Below are positions 1 to 5,636 of a stretch of DNA of 5,636 nucleotides, in pieces. The notes beneath the pieces are model-generated. The model did no database searches, was not told where the DNA came from, and saw only the letters and a list, made by a program, of their open reading frames with translations. Location: the NCBI GenBank assembly GCA_945874195.1, contig CAMCFW010000164.1:1-5636 (forward strand), written 5' to 3'. Position 1 is the first letter of the stretch, and every line of letters begins with the position of its first letter. A program made the translations under genes and the position numbers. Source of the DNA: Chryseobacterium gleum (lineage in GTDB: Bacteria; Bacteroidota; Bacteroidia; UBA10329).

Positions 1-2064
1 CCTTTTTGACATGAAATCGAAAGTTGTATTCCTGAATGCATTTTCAGAGAATCTGGTCGATACGCTGATGGCCTTCTTGCCTGCCAATCTGGCCTCAAAA
101 ACAAGACGGGTAAGGAAAATGGCGGAGAATAGCGAGCAGAAGATACCGATGATCAACGTGGTGGCAAATCCTTGGATCGGTCCAGAACCGAAAACATAAA
201 GGATGATCCCTGTCAAAAGTGATGTGACGTTAGAATCGATGATGGCGGAATATGCGGCATTGTAGCCCTGTTCCACGGCTAGCCGCTCACCAGTCCCGCG
301 TCTGAGTTCCTCTCGGATACGTTCGAAAATGAGTACGTTGGAGTCGATAGCAACACCGATGGTCAATACGATACCCGCAATTCCTGGCAATGTAAGCACC
401 GCACCCATTGACGCCATTACACCGAAAATGAAGAACACGTTTGCAAGTAGGGCCAAGTTGGCCGCCCAACCTGCCATGTTGTAGTAGAATATCAGAAAAG
501 CCATTACCAACAGGAACGAAGCAGCAAAGGAGATCAGACCTCCGTTAATGGACTCCACTCCCAATGTTGGACCAACGATGGCTTCCTCAACGATTCTTGC
601 TGGGGCGGGCAGTTTTCCTGCTTTCAGAACCGTGGCAAGATCTTCCGCTTCGTTGATCGTGAAATTTCCAGTGATGGAAGAACGACCTCCACCGATCTCG
701 CCTTGAACCGTTGGGAACGAATAAACATAATCATCTAGAACAATAGCAATTGATTTTCCAATGTTCTCACCGGTCAAACGCTTCCAAGCATTCGCTCCAT
801 CGGGAGTCATGCTCATGGCTACTTCTGGTGAAGCACCGAACTGTCCGAAATCCTTGTTCGCGTCCGAAATAGCCGAACCGTCCAATGGTGGTTCACCATC
901 TCTACTTGTAACTTTAATAGCTACCAACTGATGAATTTGAGCTGGGTCTTTGGCGTCCAAAGCCTTCACTGTCCAGTAGAATTTCAGGTCGCGTGGCATG
1001 ATCGTCTTCACGCGCTCCATTGCCAAGTACATGTTCACTTTGGCCGTGTCTTTGATCGAAGCGTATCCGACAACCGGGCCAGGATAAAGTCCTTCTTGCG
1101 AAGCGGCAGGAGAAAGAACAGCGAACAGCGGATTGTCTTTTTGTAGGTCTTCAATTCCTTCAGAACCTTCAGCAGTTCCTGTTGAATCAGCACCACCGAA
1201 AAGGTCGGTCAACGATTTTGTAGTATCAGTTGCTGCAGTATCTATTACTGCCTGTTCAGCATCGGCAGTTGCAGTTGTGTCCGTTTTTTCTTCACCGGCC
1301 TGAATGTCACGGATCACCTTGTTCGCCTCGGCCAAATAGCCATAAACCTCAGAGTTCTCGTAGGTTTCCCAGAACTCCAACTGGGCTGTTCCTTGAAGCA
1401 GTTTTCTTACACGGTCCGGTTCCTTCACTCCAGGGAGTTCCACCAGAATGCGGTCGCTACCTTCCAAACGTTGAATGTTGGGTTGTGTGACACCGAATTT
1501 ATCAATACGTGTTCGCAAGACCTCAAAAGCCTGCTCAATAGCAGCTTCTTTCTCGGCCTTGATCACCTCCAACACCTCGGCATTCGTAGCATCGCCACTT
1601 ATCTTATCTTTTAAGGTATAACCGAAAATGGCAGGAGAGGCCAATCTCGCATTCGGATCCAAGGCCTCAAACTCCTGCCCGAAGAGTGTGACGAAATCCA
1701 AGTTGGAGGTGGCCAATTTCTTCGATGCATTTTCAATTGCCTTATTGAAGGTGGAATCAGGGCTGTTGTTAGACAACGACTTAACCATTTCTTGAAGCGA
1801 TATTTCCAAGGTCACGTTCATCCCGCCCTTAAGGTCAAGACCCAAGTTCAGTTCGCGCTCTTTACACTCCAGGTAAGAGTATTCCTTGATCCCCAAATTG
1901 TAACCGAACTCTTCAAGATACTTATCTGCCGAATCCTGATTGGTCAGACTCAATTCAGCGTAAGTCGATTCTGCGATGCGTGTAGCAACCGTGAATGAAA
2001 GTTGGTAGATACAAACCAACCCGAGTAAGATGGCGAAAACCTTAATAGCGCCTTTATTTTGCAT
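1..2064 (-). CDS. secDF: Protein translocase subunit SecDF, N-terminal 688 residues (SecD part; cut by window edge)
   Basis: Inner-membrane accessory of the SecYEG translocon that uses the proton-motive force to help pull exported proteins into the periplasm. Seen here: one membrane segment at about residues 7-27; GLDLKGGMN at 75-83; the P1 region with LRTRIDKFGV (183-192) and AQLEFWET (227-234); GGGRSSITGNF at 458-468; VGPTLG at 497-502; then five membrane segments between about 509 and 656. D574 in the motif AIDSNVLIFERI (572-583) matches the conserved membrane aspartate known from SecD (D519 in E. coli). The frame stays open through the linker and into FDFMSKR (682-688), which resembles the SecF N-terminus, so this is most likely a fused SecDF of about 1,000 residues rather than SecD alone. 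Residues about 256-308 form a Thr/Ala/Asp/Glu-rich low-complexity insertion. The ATG at 2064 is chosen because the first membrane segment follows directly and a good promoter lies about 40 bases upstream. No Shine-Dalgarno sequence is visible. Confidence 0.96.
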   Translation of the reverse strand, partial: MQNKGAIKVFAILLGLVCIYQLSFTVATRIAESTYAELSLTNQDSADKYLEEFGYNLGIKEYSYLECKERELNLGLDLKGGMNVTLEISLQEMVKSLSNNSPDSTFNKAIENASKKLATSNLDFVTLFGQEFEALDPNARLASPAIFGYTLKDKISGDATNAEVLEVIKAEKEAAIEQAFEVLRTRIDKFGVTQPNIQRLEGSDRILVELPGVKEPDRVRKLLQGTAQLEFWETYENSEVYGYLAEANKVIRDIQAGEEKTDTTATADAEQAVIDTAATDTTKSLTDLFGGADSTGTAEGSEGIEDLQKDNPLFAVLSPAASQEGLYPGPVVGYASIKDTAKVNMYLAMERVKTIMPRDLKFYWTVKALDAKDPAQIHQLVAIKVTSRDGEPPLDGSAISDANKDFGQFGASPEVAMSMTPDGANAWKRLTGENIGKSIAIVLDDYVYSFPTVQGEIGGGRSSITGNFTINEAEDLATVLKAGKLPAPARIVEEAIVGPTLGVESINGGLISFAASFLLVMAFLIFYYNMAGWAANLALLANVFFIFGVMASMGAVLTLPGIAGIVLTIGVAIDSNVLIFERIREELRRGTGERLAVEQGYNAAYSAIIDSNVTSLLTGIILYVFGSGPIQGFATTLIIGIFCSLFSAIFLTRLVFEARLAGKKAISVSTRFSENAFRNTTFDFMSKR

Positions 2065-2104
2065 TATGATCCGTGTAAAAGTTTACCTCTGTTTTTAGAG
2101 CGTG

Positions 2105-2136
2105 CAAATATAGAAGAACCCCTAGTTAATAGCAAT
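2105..2136 (-). promoter_or_regulatory. Candidate Bacteroidota-type promoter of secDF
   Basis: Read on the minus strand, ATTG (2136-2133) is followed after 20 bases by TATATTTG (2112-2105). This is a full match to the Bacteroidota -33 TTG / -7 TAnnTTTG pattern with normal spacing. The inferred transcription start near 2100 gives a leader of about 35 bases before the secDF ATG. The pattern is seen directly; promoter activity is inferred. Confidence 0.75.
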
Positions 2137-2167
2137 ACGTCATTTTGAAGCTAAAACATGGTTATTA

Positions 2168-2189
2168 CCACCACAAAACCTGTTGGTGG
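2168..2189. repeat. Short inverted repeat in the divergent intergenic region, overlapping the rightward -33 element
   Basis: CCACCA (2168-2173) and TGGTGG (2184-2189) are perfect 6-base complements separated by 10 bases. The match extends imperfectly inward (CCACCACA against TGTTGGTGG, one base bulged). The right arm covers the TTG of the rightward promoter, a position suitable for an operator. It lies upstream of the inferred start, so it would not be in the mRNA. A chance repeat of this length cannot be excluded. Confidence 0.35.
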
Positions 2190-2214
2190 CCGCAACCTTT
2201 TGGGTTTACCTTTG
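2183..2214 (+). promoter_or_regulatory. Candidate Bacteroidota-type promoter of the FG-GAP/T9SS cargo gene
   Basis: TTG (2183-2185) is followed after 21 bases by TACCTTTG (2207-2214), matching the -33 TTG / -7 TAnnTTTG pattern. The inferred start near 2219 leaves a leader of only about 20 bases before the ATG at 2241, with no purine-rich Shine-Dalgarno sequence. It should drive both the cargo gene and the overlapping DCC gene. Confidence 0.65.
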
Positions 2215-2240
2215 TCTTTTAAATAGCGTAATTTCAATTG

Positions 2241-5006
2241 ATGAGGAATCTACTGATGATCGTGTTGGCCTTGAGCACCGAACTGAGTTTCGGGCAGCTT
2301 TTTTTCAAACGCCACGATGCCGTTGCTGTTAGCGAAGAAAACGGTCTTTTGGCATTCCCATGGGCAGGTGGCCTGAACCACGGCCAATTCTCAAACATAG
2401 ATTTTGACAACGATGGACGAAATGACATTTTCGTGTTCGACAAGACCGGAGATGCCGTCCATTGTTTCAGAATGAACGAGGCCAATGAGCTTGAAAACGC
2501 GCCCCGCTACAGGGAAATGTTCGTTAACCAGCACAGCATTGATCGTAAGAGAATGCACGATTGGGTCTTGCTTCGCGATTTCGATGGCGATGGCAAGTCT
2601 GATATTTTCACATACTCGAACGGTGGGATGGCCATTTACCGGAACGATGGGAACGCGGATACGCTGGTCTTCACCATGATCACCAACAAATTGCTTTCGA
2701 ACTACGGTAGCGGTCTCATAAACATCTATGTAAGTCCGGTCGACCTGCCCGCCATTATGGATGTGGACAACGATGGCGACATGGATGTGGTCACGTTCAG
2801 CCTATTCGGCACAAGCGCAGAATATCACGAGAACCGCTCGATGCAGCTGTATGGAACAGCCGACAGCATGTCCATGGTCCTTTCCACTCCTTGTTGGGGC
2901 GATTTTGAGGAGGACCCATCTACCGTAGCCGCTAATCTTGACATTAGTTGCAAAGGAGGAACAGGCATGACCGACAACTCTGCTTCGCCAATGTCAGCAG
3001 CACATTCGGGGTTCACCATGCTGGGAATGGATATGGAAGGAGATGGTGATCAGGACCTGGTTTTGAGCAAAGTCAGTTTCAGCACCATGAACATTCTTAC
3101 CAACGATGGTTCTAGCGTATTGGCCCACATTGGCAGTCAGGATCAAAGCTTTCCGGCCAACCTAGGCAGCTCAGATCCAATAAACCTCTACACCTTTCCC
3201 GCGGCTTTCCTGGTCGATGCCAACAATGATGGAAAAACAGACATCGTCTGCTCGCCTTATCAGGAGGGAAACGGGCACGACCATGAAGGAAGCTACCTCT
3301 ATCAGAACAATTCCTCGCTCGGTTTTGACGTTGATCTCGTAAAGGAGAATTTTCTTCAAGATGAAATGATAGAACTTGGAACTTCTGCCTATCCCGTGCT
3401 TTTGGATTATGATAATGATGGATTAATGGATCTGATGGTAGGAAACAGGGGCTATTTTGTAAGCACGGGAATTTACTCTTCTCAACTGGCCTATTACCGC
3501 AATACAGGCACGGTCGATCAGCCCGCATTCACTCTCCAGACCCGTAACGTTGCCAACCTGGCCCAATTAGGCCTGGGCAATCTAGTGCCCACCTTCGGAG
3601 ACATAGATGGAGATGGTGATGCCGATATGATTGTTGGAGATGCAGATGGGCTCATCCATCTCTTTCAGAACAATGCAGGAGTTGGTGCTCCGTGCAACTT
3701 TGTGCTAACCGAACCAGGTTTTCAAGGAATCGATATTTCGGGGCAGTTTGCCACACCTTGTCTTTATGATGTGGATGGCGATGACCTGCTCGATCTGGTA
3801 ATTGGCGAGCGCAATGGAAACCTGAACTTCTATCAGAACCAAGGAAGCGGCACCACTCCACAATATGTGCAGACAGATGCGAATTGGGGAGGAGTGGATA
3901 TGCGAAGAAATGGGCTTTCTTTCGGATACAGCGCCCCGTTTCTATTTGAAGACGAGGGCAGACTTCAGTTGTTAGTTGGTTCTGAAAGCGGGGTGACCGA
4001 CCTGTATGACGAAATAACCGAGGTTATAGGAGGATCCGAACAATTGGTGGCCCAGATAGGCAATGGAACCGGTTTCAGTACATCTAACGAGACCACGCCT
4101 TTCGGATTTACAACCAGAAGCGGACGGAATCAGTATCTGATCCGAGCCGAAGAATTGAGCGCACAAGGCCTTTCGCAGGGTGTGTTTCAAAGAATAGCAT
4201 TGAAAACCGAGAACGGGCCCAGCATCATGCACGCTCAGTTTCACCTTAAAATGGGCATGACCGAATTGGATGAACTGAACGGATTCGTAGAAGGTTTTCC
4301 GACCGTGTATTATGCCGCTTCAGGCTTGGTCAATCAAGGTACGGTGGAATACATTGCCCAAACCCCCATTGTGTGGGATGGAGAATCGAATCTGGTGGTC
4401 GAATTCTGCTGGTATCAGACCTCTGGCGACCCGACCAGCGACCTGAGGGTTGAATACAGCAACACCCCTTTCATATCGAACGCCTACGCCAGTTCGAACA
4501 CCTTTTCGGGCTGCGGAATTGCTTACATAGGCTCAAATTCCGAACGACCCAATTTCACTTTCACCGTGAAGCCTTCTTTCAAAAAAGTTTCCGAATTCCC
4601 AGTGTTTGAAGGAGAACGGACAGCTGTGGCGCTGGGCGACCTGAACAATGATCAACTACCCGAACTGCTAATAGGCAACCTGGCAGGTGGTCTTGCATAT
4701 TATAAAGGTGACACGGTTGGCCTGACCATCAGCGGAGTAAAGGAAAGCGCACAGGTGGAATATTTTGAATTGAACCTTCACCCTAATCCGAATACGGGGA
4801 ACTTCGTGATCGAGCCGAAAAGCGCCATGGCCGGCAGGGTGGAAATGAAGGTGTATGATATGATGGGCCAACTGGTTTGGAGCGGCATTGGGCAGAACCT
4901 TATCCGCAGCGAACTCGATCTTACACACTTGCAAAATGGTCTCTACCTGATCGATATCCGTTCGGAGACGAAGATGAGCACAAAACGTTTCGTCATTCAA
5001 CGCTGA
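2241..5006 (+). CDS. Secreted FG-GAP/VCBS-repeat protein with T9SS type A C-terminal sorting domain
   Basis: Predicted cell-surface or released protein of 921 residues; substrate or partner unknown. A signal peptide covers residues 1-18, with likely cleavage between G18 and Q19. Asp-rich repeats of the form DxDxDGxxD, typical of calcium-binding FG-GAP/VCBS beta-propeller blades, start at D54, D113, D174, D264 (third position Glu), D326, D389, D454 and D510. Degenerate copies lie at about 570-578 and 800-808. Residues about 598-780 lack these repeats and look like a beta-rich inserted module, with RAEELSAQGL (635-644), WDGESNLVVE (712-721) and RPNFTF (769-774). Residues about 842-921 form the T9SS type A sorting domain, with HPNPNTGNF (847-855), VYDMMGQLV (871-879), NGLYLIDI (899-906) and a basic end. 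The cargo should cross the inner membrane by Sec and the outer membrane by T9SS, where the C-terminal domain is normally removed. The ATG at 2241 is preferred over the adjacent in-frame TTG at 2238. Eight cysteines are present; C218 and C237 flank a region that I recall as conserved in similar Bacteroidota proteins. Confidence 0.93.
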   Translation: MRNLLMIVLALSTELSFGQLFFKRHDAVAVSEENGLLAFPWAGGLNHGQFSNIDFDNDGRNDIFVFDKTGDAVHCFRMNEANELENAPRYREMFVNQHSIDRKRMHDWVLLRDFDGDGKSDIFTYSNGGMAIYRNDGNADTLVFTMITNKLLSNYGSGLINIYVSPVDLPAIMDVDNDGDMDVVTFSLFGTSAEYHENRSMQLYGTADSMSMVLSTPCWGDFEEDPSTVAANLDISCKGGTGMTDNSASPMSAAHSGFTMLGMDMEGDGDQDLVLSKVSFSTMNILTNDGSSVLAHIGSQDQSFPANLGSSDPINLYTFPAAFLVDANNDGKTDIVCSPYQEGNGHDHEGSYLYQNNSSLGFDVDLVKENFLQDEMIELGTSAYPVLLDYDNDGLMDLMVGNRGYFVSTGIYSSQLAYYRNTGTVDQPAFTLQTRNVANLAQLGLGNLVPTFGDIDGDGDADMIVGDADGLIHLFQNNAGVGAPCNFVLTEPGFQGIDISGQFATPCLYDVDGDDLLDLVIGERNGNLNFYQNQGSGTTPQYVQTDANWGGVDMRRNGLSFGYSAPFLFEDEGRLQLLVGSESGVTDLYDEITEVIGGSEQLVAQIGNGTGFSTSNETTPFGFTTRSGRNQYLIRAEELSAQGLSQGVFQRIALKTENGPSIMHAQFHLKMGMTELDELNGFVEGFPTVYYAASGLVNQGTVEYIAQTPIVWDGESNLVVEFCWYQTSGDPTSDLRVEYSNTPFISNAYASSNTFSGCGIAYIGSNSERPNFTFTVKPSFKKVSEFPVFEGERTAVALGDLNNDQLPELLIGNLAGGLAYYKGDTVGLTISGVKESAQVEYFELNLHPNPNTGNFVIEPKSAMAGRVEMKVYDMMGQLVWSGIGQNLIRSELDLTHLQNGLYLIDIRSETKMSTKRFVIQR

Positions 5007-5008
5007 TG
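5004..5008 (+). promoter_or_regulatory. Stop/start overlap TGATG coupling cargo and DCC genes
   Basis: The TGA stop of the cargo gene (5004-5006) shares its A with the ATG of the DCC gene (5006-5008). No ribosome binding site precedes this ATG, so the second gene is probably translated by ribosomes that finish the first. The overlap is seen; coupling is inferred. Confidence 0.7.
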
Positions 5009-5410
5009 GAAGCAGCGCAGCCCGTTCTCTTATTCGATGGCGTGTGCAACCTCTGTTGTTCTTCTGTTCAATTTGTTCTTAAACGGAACAGCCAGGAGAA
5101 CATACGTTTCGCTTCGCTTCAATCCGCCTTTGGGCAACGAGCGCTGCAAAACGCGAATCTCCCTAATGACTATGCTGACAGCCTGGTTCTGTTGGAAGAG
5201 GGGAAGATCTTCGTTAAAAGCGATGCGGCCCTACGCCTCTCAAAACACTTGGACGGGATTTGGAAATTCGCTCAAGTGTTCAGGTTTGTGCCTGCCTTTG
5301 TACGCAATTCGGTTTACGACCTTGTGGCGCGCCATCGCTACCGATGGTTCGGCAAGCAGGAGGTTTGCTGGTTGCCCGATCCGAAATGGAAAAGCAGGTT
5401 TTTGGGTTGA
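5006..5410 (+). CDS. DCC-family (DUF393, YuxK-like) thiol-disulfide oxidoreductase
   Basis: Small protein of 134 residues, the normal length for the DCC/DUF393 family, whose members are annotated as putative thiol-disulfide oxidoreductases with a thioredoxin-like fold; their physiological substrates are largely unknown. The family signature is DGVCNLC at 11-17, where C14 and C17 form the CxxC pair; C18 is an additional neighbouring cysteine. The middle SDAALRL (72-78) and the C-terminal block VYDLVARHRYRWFG (103-116), then C121 and the ending RFLG (131-134), also fit the family. No signal peptide or membrane segment is visible, so it is probably cytoplasmic. The start at 5006 is chosen because the family homology begins at about residue 6 and the ATG overlaps the preceding stop. 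The same frame is open back to 4877, but that extension lies inside the cargo's sorting domain and resembles nothing. It should share the cargo gene's promoter. The biochemical activity is inferred from the family only. Confidence 0.9.
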   Translation: MEAAQPVLLFDGVCNLCCSSVQFVLKRNSQENIRFASLQSAFGQRALQNANLPNDYADSLVLLEEGKIFVKSDAALRLSKHLDGIWKFAQVFRFVPAFVRNSVYDLVARHRYRWFGKQEVCWLPDPKWKSRFLG

Positions 5411-5411
5411 A

Positions 5412-5636
5412 CTAAGGAGTCAGCCAAAGCTCTGCGCTTCCGTATCGGATGCTGGCGGCATATTTCCGAAGAAAATCGCCACCCAGCACAATATCTATAG
5501 GCGCCAGATCGAGATCTCGGTAAGATGAATTGATGTGGGCAAGGTCTAAGGCCACAAGTTCAAAGTCATTCAAGACCAGGTCTCCTAAAATGAACTGATC
5601 GATCGTGCATTTTAAACCTTCCATGCTATCGGTGCC
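5412..5636 (-). CDS. Retropepsin-like (clan AA) aspartic protease, C-terminal 74 residues (5' end outside window)
   Basis: The frame is open to the right edge, so the gene starts beyond it; the ATG at 5624 is taken as an internal methionine. The visible part reads as the second half of a bacterial retropepsin-like domain: a strand-rich region with LGDLVLNDFELVALDLAHIN (roughly residues 17-36 of the visible part), then the hallmark IVLGGDFLRKYAA, in which the hydrophobic-hydrophobic-Gly-Gly-Asp turn is followed by a helix, and a final strand ending ELWLTP. In this family the catalytic Asp-Thr/Ser-Gly triad lies in the N-terminal half, which is not visible, so activity cannot be judged. The gene is convergent with the DCC gene; the two stop codons are one base apart. 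Alternative: a non-catalytic member of the same fold. Cellular location cannot be told without the N-terminus. Confidence 0.72.
   Translation of the reverse strand, partial: GTDSMEGLKCTIDQFILGDLVLNDFELVALDLAHINSSYRDLDLAPIDIVLGGDFLRKYAASIRYGSAELWLTP

Noticed and set aside
1..2064. A stand-alone secD with secF as a separate gene
   Set aside because: The frame passes the last SecD membrane segment and continues without a stop into a SecF-like start (FDFMSKR), favouring a fusion; the rest of the gene outside the window would settle this.
2238..2240. TTG as the start codon of the FG-GAP/T9SS protein
   Set aside because: An ATG follows immediately at 2241 and gives a normal signal peptide; TTG would only add one residue.
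3112..3528. 138-codon open frame on the minus strand
   Set aside because: It lies wholly opposite the FG-GAP repeats, and its translation shows no recognisable domain; it is a shadow of the real gene.
2400..3794. Asp-rich DxDxDG motifs as EF-hand or dockerin domains
   Set aside because: They recur singly about every 50-65 residues, followed by hydrophobic strand and Gly-rich turns, which fits propeller blades and not paired helix-loop-helix units.
4668..5000. 110-codon open frame on the minus strand
   Set aside because: It is opposite the last blade and sorting domain of the cargo gene and has no recognisable motif or promoter.
4877..5005. Upstream extension of the DCC gene by 43 codons
   Set aside because: It overlaps the coding sequence of the T9SS sorting domain in another frame and shows no family similarity; the ATG at 5006 gives the normal family length.
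5037..5528. 163-codon open frame on the plus strand overlapping both the DCC and protease genes
   Set aside because: It runs in a different frame from two genes with clear family motifs and has no similarity of its own.
1..5636. CRISPR arrays, tRNA or rRNA genes, insertion sequences
   Set aside because: No regular spaced repeats, no cloverleaf-like segments and no transposase or terminal inverted repeats were seen; coding sequence fills nearly the whole window.

Overview
The window looks like chromosomal DNA of a member of the Bacteroidota, probably flavobacterial. Four independent signs agree. A C-terminal type A sorting domain of the type IX secretion system (T9SS) closes the large central protein. 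The secD-type gene runs without a stop into the start of a SecF-like segment, the fused SecDF arrangement common in this phylum. The two candidate promoters are of the Bacteroidota TTG / TAnnTTTG type. No Shine-Dalgarno sequence precedes the starts I could examine. The species cannot be named from this sequence.

Layout. Positions 1-2064 (minus strand) hold the first 688 codons of secDF, cut by the left edge just after the SecD-SecF junction. Positions 2065-2240 are a divergent intergenic region with one good promoter match on each strand and a small inverted repeat overlapping the rightward -33 element. Positions 2241-5006 (plus) encode a 921-residue secreted FG-GAP/VCBS-repeat protein with a signal peptide, eight clear and two degenerate Asp-rich repeats, an inserted beta-rich module and a T9SS sorting domain. 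Its stop overlaps the start of a 134-residue DCC-family (DUF393) thiol-disulfide oxidoreductase gene (5006-5410). One base further on, a convergent minus-strand gene (5412-5636, 5' end outside the window) encodes the C-terminal part of a retropepsin-like aspartic protease.

How the genes may work together. SecDF helps Sec translocation across the inner membrane, which a T9SS cargo must pass first. The divergent arrangement with the cargo gene is therefore plausible, but a specific link is not shown. The DCC gene is probably co-translated with the cargo gene, and a functional link between them is only a hypothesis. All four genes belong to known families or architectures. I did not find a convincing undescribed system; the points worth a second look are the interrupted propeller, the cargo/DCC coupling and the intergenic inverted repeat.
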